From Seiridium cupressi (Eukaryota; Ascomycota; Sordariomycetes; Amphisphaeriales; Sporocadaceae), in assembly GCA_036674765.1 (NCBI GenBank), contig JARVKI010000137.1:1-64000 (forward strand): a DNA stretch of 64,000 bases, read 5' to 3'. Every line of letters starts with the position of its first letter. The stretch's first letter is position 1. The notes beneath the pieces are model-generated. The model searched no databases. It saw only the letters and a list, made by a program, of their open reading frames with translations, and was not told where the DNA came from. Positions 9,742-20,150 of the stretch are shown here, piece after piece. The translations under genes and the position numbers were made by a program.

Positions 9742-12086
9742 TATGGCTGTGTTTGGCGGAACGTATTATTTGAGATCTCTTATGTTTCTAGCCGCGGCCT
9801 ATACACGAAGCGCTGTATCGCTCGTACGTGTTTTTGGTTGTTGATATTCTAATTGCTGATAGGATGTACGCGGTCTGTAGAAGATGGTACCCCAGAGGAT
9901 TTTTGTAGTGCTGGAAGTGTTGTTGCTAGTCCTCCCGTGTTTATGTCTCAGGCGTTCGTCCCAGTCTTTTGTCCCGGCGACTGATCTTCGAAGACGAATT
10001 GAATGGTGGGGTTGCGAGTTGAAAAGGAGAGAGTTGCGTTACGCAAAAAATAATGTCTAGGAGAATCGAAGATCTCCAGTGATTAACTCGTACCGTCTTC
10101 TAGGGTGAGCAAATCGAAAGGTTGGGTGTATGAACAAGGTCCAGAGAATGATGGCGTAGAAAAGAAGGTGTGGGTTGTATGTACTTGATAGAGGGAGAGG
10201 GGAACAAGGTTAGGAAAAATGTTCCAGAATCTCGAGAACAGGTCGAGATGGGTGAGTGGATCTCGGGAGCAGGGGCCATGATTCGATCTTGGAGGTCTAA
10301 CGGAGCACTGCCTGCAGAGCCAGGAGAAGCGACGTGCAAAATGGCTTGCGATTGCAGATGTCTGCTGCAGCAGAAAGGAGCAGCAGCCAACCAGCCATCC
10401 AGGCCGCCAGTCCAGCGGCAGGAACGGGTCTCCATGGCGCTGGACGGTGGGACGATTCCCTGCTCTGCTCCACGCCGTATTGAGCTAGAATCATGCCGCA
10501 AACCTTGCTGGCGCTGGAGTTAGTGGTGGAGAGCAGGTCAAAGGCCCTTCCAGCACGCAGACGACCCTTGCAGGAGTCAGGGAGGGCCCTGGGGTGAAAC
10601 TGCCATCGTGTAGATAATGGGGAATAACGCATTGGGCCGGTGATACGCTGCCCGCGTCGTGTGGTATCGCCATACCAAGTGGGAGCGAGCGGCTCCGCCT
10701 GCGCACGCAGGGGGCTGCGAGTTGGAAACCATTTGCCACGAGGTTTTCCCATGCGAGCAATGCAAGTGAACCACGACAGGCTGCTGGCCCGGGTCTTTGC
10801 CTGCTCTTGCTGGCGGTGGGGGCCCCTGACGGCAGGCCTATTGCCTCTAGCGCGGGGATCTAGAATTGCGAAAATCCAAACCCCGTTGTGCCAGTCGGCT
10901 GGGAAATGGCTCAACCGTCGAGTGAGCAGGCAAATAGCTGACGAGAAAACAGGATGGTGAGGGACACAATGAATCTATGAGAGATGCCTTGGGTTTGCCT
11001 GCAACCATTGATCGGGAGCTGGATGAGCTGAACTTTACCAAGAACCTCAGCAATTGTGGTCTCGATTAAGCATCTGGCACCCAGTCCTGGCCGTTCTAGA
11101 AACCGCCGATCCCTTAGGTACATTAGGGCACATGAGAGATCAACAGTTGGCCCCGGCATGGCACATGGCGGATGGCCACTTTCTCCGGACTCTCTGGCCA
11201 CGAGCGTGCAGGAGATCTGGAAGGTTGATCCCAACACTCTCCACGAGTTTCTTGCTGAAGAAGTCTCGGAGCTGTTTTAGGGCTGATGCCAAATTAAAGC
11301 CAGTATGATTACCTTGCAATAGATCATCTCGCAGATGGGCCCATACCCGAGCTCTTTGGGTATCGCACGGGAAAGCTGATTAATAAATAGCCGATCGTGA
11401 TTTTGCGTGAAATCCCCATGGGCTGGTCCCCAACGCCGGCTGTCAGCCGTTTGTTCAGAAAAAGGTCTGCCCGTCGGAAGCTGCTAACCCGAAGACATCG
11501 AACTCAGGTGTACTCCGCTCTCGCATCAACTCTGTTCAAAAAAGGTTGCGATCAAGTCGATCTCAAGAAAAGAAAAGAAAAGAAAAATAAAGAATAAATG
11601 TCTTACTCTACCTTTTGCACTGCCCTACCAAATGGCATCATGGGCGGCATCATTCGTATGCGGTTCCCCTGTGGGGGCGACCTCTACGCGGGGCAGGGAA
11701 GAGGTTGAAGTGCAATTTCCACTCACGTCAAGGTCCAAATTGATGGGTCGAGCCGGAAGGACTGTGCACTCCTTCCTGACCTTGAGCTAGAGGAATTTGA
11801 ATGGTGTTGGCTTCTATGGACTGGCTTACTTGATCTAACTTGCGCAGCTAACTGACTAGCTAGCAGACTGGCAGATAGGCGACATCAATGTCATTTAGAT
11901 ATTCTTGAAATTCTGCCTATACTCTGGCTTAACTAACCTCTGGCAAGATAAGACCGCTCTTTCGTATCCACTCACTTGCACTCTTCGTCGAATACCAACG
12001 CCCACAAGGCTCACCCCGGCTGAGTTGCCCACCATGGTCAACGCTGTGAGGTGTTCCACTTTCTTCAATCAAGCCGACAATTTCTC
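9742..12086. other. Long intergenic region
   Basis: 2.3 kb with no supported gene. A 205-codon minus frame (10297-10914) is GC-rich but has no domain, start context or intron logic. A GAAAA/AAAAG purine repeat lies at 11565-11586. The first part is probably promoter and leader of the minus-strand gene ending at 9741. Confidence 0.55.
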
Positions 12087-12911
12087 CTAAACGTCGGCGG
12101 AACTCCAGATGTCCAACAACTTGGCTGCGCGTAGAGCAGCTGACTTTGCCTCGTCTGTTGTTGTCTGATCAGCCAGCTCGCGAAACCGGGATATCCAGAA
12201 CTTCCACCTCTCGTCGGACAGGCCCGGCTCGCCGTCGAAGAGGGCACCACCCTTGAACATCTGTGCCTCGGCCTCGCGCGGTTTCCAGCCCAGCGACAGC
12301 CGTTGGCGTAGTATATGGCCCTCGTACTCGACGTACTGCGCAGCAGCTTGGATGTGGCAATCCAGGAGCGTTGGTGCTCCTGTACTCTCTTCATTCTCCA
12401 GAGCCTGCCGGAGCGACCAGATGGCAAAATCTAAAGTCGAATGTACACCGGTTCCCCCCAGCCTTGCCAAGAAAGCGTTGATATTTATCCAGGACCCAAG
12501 GGTCTCTGCAGCATTCTCCGACTGGGCGTGCTTTTCAAATGGCATTCGGTTAAACCAGTCTCTGGCGACCCAACCGAGCTGAGGTAGAGTTTCCCAGTCC
12601 TGTTTCCTGTCTTCCTTTGGCAAAAGTGCGAGCTCTCGGACAGCTTTCACAAGCTTATCCTGCGCAGTGTTGGCGTATGGGATGTGCTGCACGGCCTGGA
12701 AGAAGCTGTTCCAGGTCTCCCATATAAACTGGTCGGCCTGATCCTGCCCACCTTCAGGGGCCGAGGCATCAACAGCTCGTGCTGTGTTCCCGGGAGATGT
12801 GGATGCCGACGATTCTAAGTAGTCCTTGAAGATATGGGAAAATGGTTTGCTTAGCCCCAAATCCTTATTTGCGTTTCCGGACGCCTGGCTCGCGCTCGAA
12901 TCCTGCGCCAT
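12087..12911 (-). CDS. DUF3632 family protein
   Basis: Single-exon protein of 274 residues from the ATG at 12911. The core pattern (WETWNSFFQAVQHIPY, then QDKLVKAVREL, WETLPQLG, a SWININAFLARL block and a C-terminal RWKFWISRFRELA helix) matches the fungal DUF3632 family, whose role is unknown and which is often multicopy in ascomycetes. All-helical, with no signal peptide in the short form. An in-frame upstream ATG at 13028 would add 39 basic residues (GRHQRLFSQLTRKYLRS) that resemble a mitochondrial presequence. I prefer 12911 because family proteins usually start near the variable Ser/Ala-rich region and TTACTATGG is a fair context, but the long form should be kept in mind. Confidence 0.8.
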   Translation of the reverse strand: MAQDSSASQASGNANKDLGLSKPFSHIFKDYLESSASTSPGNTARAVDASAPEGGQDQADQFIWETWNSFFQAVQHIPYANTAQDKLVKAVRELALLPKEDRKQDWETLPQLGWVARDWFNRMPFEKHAQSENAAETLGSWININAFLARLGGTGVHSTLDFAIWSLRQALENEESTGAPTLLDCHIQAAAQYVEYEGHILRQRLSLGWKPREAEAQMFKGGALFDGEPGLSDERWKFWISRFRELADQTTTDEAKSAALRAAKLLDIWSSADV

Positions 12912-13028
12912 AGTAATCTGTATATCTTGTATACTTGGTATCTTGGTGTTCCGGATGGGGATAGTGGATCTGAGGTACTTTCGGGTAAGTTGCGAGAAAA
13001 GTCGCTGGTGCCTCCCGATTGCTGTCAT

Positions 13029-13512
13029 GAGAGAGGAACAGGTATTTTATCGTGATAGAGTCGAGCTCTTTATGCTTGGTGATCTCCACTGCCCAGAGAA
13101 TTTGGATCCCAACTTCCTATTGAGGGTAGTAAATGAAGTCGGGAACTACTGCAGATACGTCATGTGCACGGACCATTTTGGTGTCCTTGTCCAATTCTAG
13201 GTGACATCGACCCAACGTGCGTGCTTGAAGGTGCAGGAGTTCTCCGCGTTGCGGATGAGCCCGAGGAGAAGCATTCTCGTGATTGCTTCACGCCCTAATG
13301 GTGCGGTATCAGAAGTGACCGTCTAAAATAAAAGAACAAAAAAGAAGAGGAAAAGGCAGACGGTGCTGGGCGACCAAGGCAAGACGGAAACTTCTGCACA
13401 GGAGTCATAATGGGCTATCTCAATCATGAATTATCTATACAACGCTTTCAAGCCCACTAGTGCATCGCTCAAGTCCAACGTCATTGATGCCATAATTGAT
13501 ATAGACGACGGC
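13029..13512. other. Intergenic
   Basis: Promoter of the DUF3632 gene and 3' region of the RING-like gene. Purine-rich AAAAGAACAAAAAAGAAG near 13328. Nothing else seen. Confidence 0.6.
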
Positions 13513-14595
13513 TCAGGAACTGCCGTCCGGTTCGACGCCTTCATTGTTGTCCTCCACATCACTATCAATAAAGGGCCAGAGCATCTCCCGTGTGTTTATC
13601 CCGAGTTCGGTTGCATGAACTCTCTCATATTCGGCAATCATGCTCCTCAGTTTCCAATACACGATGTACAGTCTGGCAGCGGTGGGGCGGCGGTCATCCT
13701 CTTCGATTAGGTGGACATTCCTTCGAGTTAAATGGTCCGCTTCATCCCGCCAAATTCGTATTGTTTCCTCATGTTTTTCCTTACACTGGAGGAATTCTTC
13801 ATCAAGACGGGAAGGTGTGTGTAAGGCGAATAACACTAGTGGTGTTAGATCTCCCGGTTGTAGAGATGCCCAGACTGGCGTCCCATCGCTAGATTTGGCC
13901 TGCTGGATATATTGCGATCTGCGAAAGGCCCGTGATGCGCTGCGGCACTCAAGCTACGGGAGAAAACCATATTAGTATTTATTATTTTCTTTCTAGATTA
14001 AAAGTGGAAAGAAATATCTTTAAAAGATTTTCTTTGTAATTTTTGCTAAAGAAATTCGATATAATTAAGGGGGAAGGAGGGATTAATTAAATAAAAGAAT
14101 AGCGTCGAAAAATAGACGAAAATCGTTTATTAAACGTTGCTCGCTTTATTATCGAACTCATATGTGTTGGAATAATAGGATGGGAAGAGAGAAAGGGCAA
14201 AAGAAAAAAAAAAAATAGAAAAAAAGGCTTACGCAGTAAGAATGTGTGAGATCAAAATTCAGGAGCTCCGTATCATCCGATCCGATGCGCCTGATTTCGA
14301 GAGAATTGTGACATCCTGGACCACATCTTGAATAGCGCAGTACCTGGCGGCAGAGCGGGCATTGGCAGGGTCTCCCTCGCTCCTCATCTTCCTGCGCCAG
14401 CCAATAAGTGATACATGTCCTCATGTACCGGTGACGACTCTTGCAAGGAAGAGCGATGAACTCGCTAGACGGTCTCGTCTGCCAGCAGATATCGCACCGC
14501 TCCTCTTTGGCCTGTGAAGCCTCTGCGACGGCGGGAGAGGACTGGCTCGATGAGGTTGGCGTATCCGAAATCGGTGGTTCTCCGAGGCGGTCCAT
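13513..14595 (-). CDS. RING-finger-like protein, one ligand altered
   Basis: Two exons, 14595-14233 and 13953-13513, join in phase 0 (donor GTAAGC, acceptor CGTAG) to give 267 residues. After a Ser/Pro-rich start, residues 34-82 form a RING-like domain: CDIC (34, 37), LPC (51), His55, Cys61, and C-P-L-C (79, 82). The position expected to carry the fifth ligand, three residues before Cys61, is Met58 (RYMRTC). A classic cross-brace would be short of one ligand, so E3 ligase activity is uncertain. The C-terminal 140 residues are helical and charged (YWKLRSMIAEYERV) with an acidic end, unlike a known domain. The 279-nt intron is AT-rich and five times the local norm. Likely cytosolic or nuclear; function unassigned. 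Confidence 0.75.
13954..14232 (-). other. AT-rich 279-nt intron
   Basis: Intron of the RING-like gene. It contains long A/T runs (13975-14150) and a pyrimidine tract near the donor, unlike the 50-65 nt introns elsewhere. Inference: an inserted, decayed element absorbed into an intron. No open frame or terminal repeats recognised. Confidence 0.6.
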
Positions 14596-17238
14596 GTTTG
14601 TTGTGTCAATATCAGGAAATGGATGTTGGATCGAGTGGTCGAGCAGGCTGCCGGTCTGATCTTCTTTTTCGAGTCTGAGTGGTTGCTCCCGTGTGGACTA
14701 TGGCCGTATTCCCATGCCTGAGGCAGCAAGTCTGGATATGCGGTATTGAGGGTTCCAGAATCCTTTTCTTTCCAGGCAGTTCTGGTGCTAAGTCCAAAGA
14801 AAAAGTATGTTGGAGAGGATTCTAAGTGAAATGAAACTGCCGGCAGTGATTGTGAAGAACACTGTTTGTGGTTTGCACAATGATTGTTTCTGGCAGCTCT
14901 TTCTTGGGCTGCTTTCTTGAAGCTCCTCCTTGTGACTTCCCAGACATTTCAAACACGGTACTGCGCACCTGCAGAGAACGAGCAAGTAAAGATATCGCAC
15001 CTGCCTGCCGAGGGACTCCTATGAACGAGATATTGCCAGCGAGGCTCGACGAGAAAGTCTGATCGACGATTCCATGACCGCAGAACAGGGTCGACCTTTC
15101 ATGGGGAGAAATGATTAGAAAGGCAACTTCAAGCCGACCAGAACATACGTACTTCCTGGTCGTTTTAGAGCAAAGGTGCAAGACTGAAATATCTGCATGC
15201 TCAGTGACAGCGACTTGATTCTGATTGATTCAATCACAGGATACATTACTTCATTACGACGGGTACGGGTTGTGCTGTGGATAATGAATTAATCTGGGCG
15301 AATATAGCGTTGAGAGCGTTTCCATTTGCTAGAAAATACTGAAATCCCCAAAGGCTCTGAATCCGATATATTTCCGTCAGGCCAGCTGACCGTTCCGCTG
15401 GCAATTATGGCCACATTAGCCCTATCGTTTCTCGGGTTTTTCAAGTCCAATGCTCAACGAGCTGTGTCTAGGTAGTCACAAATGCAAGGACAAACAAACA
15501 GTGACATTCCACGGAAGGCGCTTTGATCAGCCAGAAGATTGCAGTATCCATGAGTTGCGTCATTTGGCAGTGTCAGAAGTTGAAAAGAACGATGTTCCGC
15601 TCCAGAGAGAGATCGAAATAGATCGCATTGATCTTATCGCATATGGAGATACTGAACATTCATGTATAAAGTGGGCACCTCTCGCGGGGCATTATGGTGT
15701 CAAGCATTTTAGTTGCTGATCTGCCCAGACCCACGTGGGAGATCCATGTGAGAGTGCCGCATACCATTCAGCCGCTTATGCTGGGGAGATGGCGCATTTA
15801 TGACGCGAATACCGTTGGCCGATCTTGGAAGACGTCGCAATTTCAAGACAGGAGATCTTCTGACCCGGCTTCTGCACTAGATAGAGGTGTCAAAATGCAG
15901 GCGGCCATCAGCTAACACGCCAGGTGAGGCACCTAGCAGCCCAGTTATCAGTTCAGCTGAACGCTCCATCTGCAGTGAACCCAGCACCCCCCGCAATGCT
16001 GTACAAATTGGGAATTGACAGGCGGTCCCTTACGTCTACGTCTCCAGTGATGTTCAAGCACGTTCGGTGATATTCAAGATTTTCAATGATTTTCGTAGAT
16101 TTGCAACGCAGTTGACTTCATTCCCAGCTGTGTGGCTCGCCCATGCAGGTCGTCGCGGCCCCCCATCATGATTTCTAAAGCGGGCTGGCGGAAAACCAGA
16201 TCGTTTGACGTGCGCGCAATGCCGCGCTTCCGTACCAAGAATATTTGGTGTCAAAAAAAACCTGCCATGCAAAGCGCCTCTGATGCGCGATCCCGCTCGG
16301 CGTGCTACCTGTTATTGATCCCACATGACACCAAGCCAATGGCATCACCACAACTGGCAGCGCTGGGGCTTCCGCTCTGGGGAATAGGGGAATAGAGAAG
16401 GCACTACGATGAAAATAAGACTGCGCTTCAAAAGTCAACAAGAACCGCCAACTTAAAACTCCCCGGCTGGGGTCAATGACGACAAGAGGGAAGGGGTCCT
16501 GGGGCTTCAGCACGGAAGTGGTCTGTAGCGCGTCGACTGTGCTGAAGACGGTCCCAGTCCTCGCAGATGTCATAGCCGTTTTGCCGTCAGTCGTTTGTCC
16601 CGATTCATCAAACGCAGTGGCGCCGCGTTGGCGTCTCCTTAGCGCAGGCTTGCCAGCAAATCGTCCCTCGCCAATCCGCGACCCGCGAGACCACCAATCT
16701 CTTCTGGGTCTTAGCACATGCCGTGCGCATCAGGCTATCGACAGGACCCTTGGCGCCTGATCGAGCCCGGACTGATCTGGGCTCGCTGGGCGCTGTCGCA
16801 CATAATTTTGGCACGGGTTTTTTTCTTGATTGATGTCTAGCTTGCCTGTGCCAGCCATCACGTCGCCAGCGTGAAGTCGCGGGGCATGACGTCGAAGGGG
16901 CTGGCCCTTTTTTTTTTTGATGGCTGCTCTGGCGGAGGACTCGGAGCAGTCGTTCGATAATAGGCGGTCGCGGGAATTTCACTCAGTATATCAGGTCAGA
17001 CCGCCCTCCCGTGGCATCCGATGGAAGGGCCCTCCCGGGATGTTACCTCATCTAAGCAAGGGATCTATAATTACAGATTTGCCCGGTGCTGCATTCGTTG
17101 TGACCTTGTCACCCAGTCTATCGCTTCACCACTACCACCACCAATCAACTTAAGAGTTTCGGTCACACCCAGCCACCTCGTTCCACCCGTTGAACCCGCT
17201 CGCACCGCAAATTTCACAACCAGCTCGACTATCTCAAG
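14596..17238. other. Long intergenic region
   Basis: 2.6 kb between divergent genes. Short open frames at 14822-15181 (minus) and 15450-15719 (plus) have no family motif, and I do not call them. A T-run lies at 16908-16918. 16990-17238 is the likely promoter and leader of the small membrane protein gene, with a TATA-like CTATAATTA near 17064 and a CACCACTACC-type leader. Confidence 0.55.
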
Positions 17239-17538
17239 ATGAGCTCCCTAATTATCACGGCCGTGGTTGTCGTCGTCGTGGTCATAGTCATCGGCGCCGC
17301 TATCCTCACATGTGCGCTGGGTTGGAACCGCCTCATCCCCGGATGGTCCAGGAAGTCCAAGAAGGATCAGTGGCCGACGGAGAAATACCCATACCCTTCG
17401 AGGTATTCGGTCGAGACGGACTGGGTCGGATCTCCCATCATGTCGCCTGCTTCATCGCCGGTCGCCTCCCCTCGAGCATCCAGACAGAGCTCCGACCTCA
17501 CGACAAAGACCAACGCATCCATGCGGGAGGTTGTCTAA
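17239..17538 (+). CDS. Small single-pass membrane protein, 99 aa
   Basis: Single exon of 99 residues. Residues 4-29 are one strongly hydrophobic segment dominated by Val/Ile/Ala (AVVVVVVVIVIGAAILTCAL), followed by a basic patch (RKSKK) that would favour a cytosolic C-terminus. The tail has PYPSRYSVET and many SP dipeptides (SPIMSPASSPVASPRAS) that could be phosphorylated. No homologue recognised. Evidence that it is real: a TATA-like element about 170 nt upstream, a pyrimidine-rich leader, ATG context CAAGATGAG, and biased composition. It could be a small plasma-membrane or ER protein. Confidence 0.65.
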   Translation: MSSLIITAVVVVVVVIVIGAAILTCALGWNRLIPGWSRKSKKDQWPTEKYPYPSRYSVETDWVGSPIMSPASSPVASPRASRQSSDLTTKTNASMREVV

Positions 17539-18090
17539 AATACCTACACAGTCATATCCATACAACCAACACACTCTGCATTGATACCACATGACGACAT
17601 GATTTACGACATTTACTGCATCGGATATTCTCTTTTGGAAAGGCGTTTGGAATATTATACACATGCATACAACAAACGGGTTGCATGAAGATACTAGGAA
17701 CAGTATACATCGGCGTTACACAGATTACATGCATAAAGGCACGTTATGCATACACACTACATTGAGATACCACGAATCATAGTTTATGTTTCCCATGTCG
17801 GAAACATTTTTGTTTCGGAACGTTTGCATCATACACACATCTCAATACAAACATGTCGATATGATACTCTTGTTGCCAGATTCCATTCTGCCGTTCGACA
17901 CTTGCACTCGTTCGTTGCGTTCCGAGCGAGCAGTGAAACAATTTGATACGCATTTCGCAGACCATACATAATCATTCATTTTTCCTAATAAATATAATGG
18001 TATGTGAAATACTACGCTCAACGAGGAGATTGGCTAATTTCATTATCATTACATATATACAGCTATATCGACCATTCGGCGTCGCATAGT
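17539..18090. other. Intergenic, convergent 3' regions
   Basis: Between the ends of the small membrane protein gene and the permease. AT-rich around 17980-18060, consistent with 3' UTR and termination of the permease. No gene seen. Confidence 0.6.
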
Positions 18091-19761
18091 CTAGCCCATG
18101 TCGACACGACCCCGCATCAAGTCTACGTCGGCTAATGGGACGAACTTCGTCCTATACACCAGCTTATGTCCAACATACAGCACAAAGAACAAGATCAAAC
18201 TGACGTATGCAGTGAAGAAGTCGCTGGTGTTCCAATCGATGAAAACCGTGAAGCCATTTGTGAGCAAGATGAGGATGCAGAAGAACAGACCATACCAAGC
18301 AAGGTACGGCTCGAACGGCGCACGATAGGGCAGCTGATTGCGCGCTGTGTGTTGGAACTTCAGAGCCGACATAAAGCGGAGGTGGCAGATGATGATGCAG
18401 GACCACGTAATAAATCCTGCAATCGAGGTGATGTTCATGAACCAGTTGAAGACCTCAGTGCCATCTGCAGAGAGATTGAGGAAGGCCAGCAGCCCAAATG
18501 CAGAGGTGCATGCTACAGCGATGTACGGAGTGCCCTGCTTGTTTGTCTTGGTCATAATTTTGGGGATGTGCTTCTCGTCCGCGAGCGCGACCAGGATGCG
18601 GCTGCCAGAATAGATGTTGGACTGGGCCGCCGAGAGGACGGCGGTGAGCAGGACCGCGTTGATGATATCGGGAAGGACGGAGACGCCAGCGAGATTACAA
18701 GCGATAACCAGAGGCGACGAGGAAGCATTGCTCGAACCGCTCACAAGCCCCTCGTTGTCGTACGGAACCAGCAAGCCGATGAAGAAGATGGTCGAGACGA
18801 ACAATGAGAGGATGCCCCAGAACGTCCATCGGATGGCAGACGGAACGGCTTTCGCCGGGTCTGCGGTCTCACCCGCTCCGACACCGACAAGCTCGGCTCC
18901 CTGGTAACTGAATCCGGCTGTAACCAGGACAGACCAGAAGCCAACGAACTTTCCAGCGGCGCCGTCGACGACCGACTCGGCAAAAGGGCCCGGGTTTGCC
19001 CAGGCATGAAATCCGAGATACCCTTGCTGTCCGGCGCCGGCGTCGATGCAGATGGCGAAGATGACAAATCCAACAATGGTGATAACCTTGATGCTGGAGA
19101 GGTACATCTCAATCTCGCCAAACCACCTCACAGGGAGGAGGTTGATCGCCGAGAAGACGATCCAGAAGATGGCAATAAAGATTCCAATGTTGAGGCCCGA
19201 GTTCCAGTACTGAATGATGATACCGGCGGCTGTAAGCTCTACCGCGAGAGTCATAGCCCAACTGAACCAGTAGATCCAGCCCATGGCAAAACCGAGAGAC
19301 GGGTCGACAAAACGGGAGGCGTAGACGGTGAACGAGCCGGGAACCGGGATGAAACTGGCCATCTCGCCCAGAGATACCATAACCGAGTATACCACTGTGC
19401 CGACGAAGATGAAGGCGACCAGCGACCCGACTGGGCCAGCAGTCGCCAGCGCTGTACCACTCCCTAGAAACAGACCAGTTCCAATGGTACCGCCGATGGC
19501 CAGGAACTGGAGATGATGGCTTTGGAGGCCACGCTTCAGCTGCGTGTCGGCCGCCTCAATGTCCTGCTTGGCGTCATGGAGCGAGTTGTCCGTGCTGTCG
19601 TTCTTCTCGTTCGCCGGCTTGATCTCGAGATCTGTAGATTTCTCCATGGTCGATTTCTGGGGCTCTGGGGTTCCGAATGCCGGGGATCTCTGGGGGCTGA
19701 GAATGGTTTCGTGTTGTTCGTGGGGTCTTGTTTTTAACGGCACAATAGCCACGGGAGTCAC
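18091..19761 (-). CDS. Amino-acid permease (YAT/APC family)
   Basis: Proton-coupled amino-acid importer of the yeast amino-acid transporter group within the APC superfamily, at the plasma membrane. Intronless, 556 residues from the ATG at 19761; a second in-frame ATG (19647) would give 518. The cytosolic N-terminus has the family segment LKRGLQSHHLQFLAIGGTIG, running into TM1 with the GTIGTGLFLGSG substrate-binding loop. About twelve hydrophobic segments follow, with SLGEMASFIPVPGSF, SYQGAELVGVGAGET and the YRAPFEPYLAWYG region near TM11, all diagnostic. Substrate range cannot be read from sequence. Upstream, an inverted CGG-N3-CCG element and clustered CCAAT boxes could mediate specific or nitrogen control. 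Confidence 0.95.
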   Translation of the reverse strand: MTPVAIVPLKTRPHEQHETILSPQRSPAFGTPEPQKSTMEKSTDLEIKPANEKNDSTDNSLHDAKQDIEAADTQLKRGLQSHHLQFLAIGGTIGTGLFLGSGTALATAGPVGSLVAFIFVGTVVYSVMVSLGEMASFIPVPGSFTVYASRFVDPSLGFAMGWIYWFSWAMTLAVELTAAGIIIQYWNSGLNIGIFIAIFWIVFSAINLLPVRWFGEIEMYLSSIKVITIVGFVIFAICIDAGAGQQGYLGFHAWANPGPFAESVVDGAAGKFVGFWSVLVTAGFSYQGAELVGVGAGETADPAKAVPSAIRWTFWGILSLFVSTIFFIGLLVPYDNEGLVSGSSNASSSPLVIACNLAGVSVLPDIINAVLLTAVLSAAQSNIYSGSRILVALADEKHIPKIMTKTNKQGTPYIAVACTSAFGLLAFLNLSADGTEVFNWFMNITSIAGFITWSCIIICHLRFMSALKFQHTARNQLPYRAPFEPYLAWYGLFFCILILLTNGFTVFIDWNTSDFFTAYVSLILFFVLYVGHKLVYRTKFVPLADVDLMRGRVDMG

Positions 19762-20054
19762 GACTGAATATCAAGCATGCTTTGGCTCCTCTCTGGTCAG
19801 AACCACCGAGGCGCGCAAACACTTAAGTATGAACATCTCGTCTGCCGGTCCGTGCTGCGCGCGAGTTACTCACCCGTCTCCGGCTATGGAGCAGGTGCTT
19901 TTCGCGTGGCTCCATTGCCATTACGAAAATTTTCTGGTGCCGTGGTTCACTGAAGACTGCAGTACGGGGAGTAACGTTGGGAGATGTGTGCATCGCGGAT
20001 CGCGTTCCAGCGGCTAAAAACGGGGCTTCTGTCGGCTCGAACCCGCTGTTTCCC

Positions 20055-20067
20055 CCAATTGGCCAAT
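20055..20067. promoter_or_regulatory. Clustered CCAAT boxes
   Basis: CCAATTGG (palindrome with a CCAAT core on each strand) directly followed by CCAAT, about 300 nt upstream of the permease ATG. These could bind the CCAAT-binding (HAP) complex. Inference from motif only. Confidence 0.4.
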
Positions 20068-20137
20068 CGGTAGCGACGCTTGACTAAGAGAATCGCCTCG
20101 ATGCGGTCCGATTGAAATTTTCTTATTCCCAACGCCT

Positions 20138-20150
20138 GGCGGAGTCCGCC
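20138..20150. promoter_or_regulatory. Inverted CGG/CCG repeat
   Basis: GGCGGA-G-TCCGCC, a perfect 6-bp inverted repeat containing CGG-N3-CCG, 380-390 nt upstream of the permease ATG. This is the style of site bound by dimeric Zn(II)2Cys6 activators. Inference from motif only. Confidence 0.4.

Noticed and set aside
10297..10914. 205-codon minus-strand open frame
   Set aside because: Composition follows local GC bias, no domain or signal, Cys/Trp/Arg-rich as random frames are, and no supporting splice structure.
15450..15719. 89-codon plus-strand frame
   Set aside because: No homology, no intron logic, isolated in a long non-coding stretch.
18166..19467. Plus-strand frames of up to 213 codons
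   Set aside because: Antisense shadows of the permease gene.
19990..20110. Possible tRNA on the minus strand around GGTTCGAGCC
   Set aside because: B-box-like motif only; T stem and acceptor do not pair.
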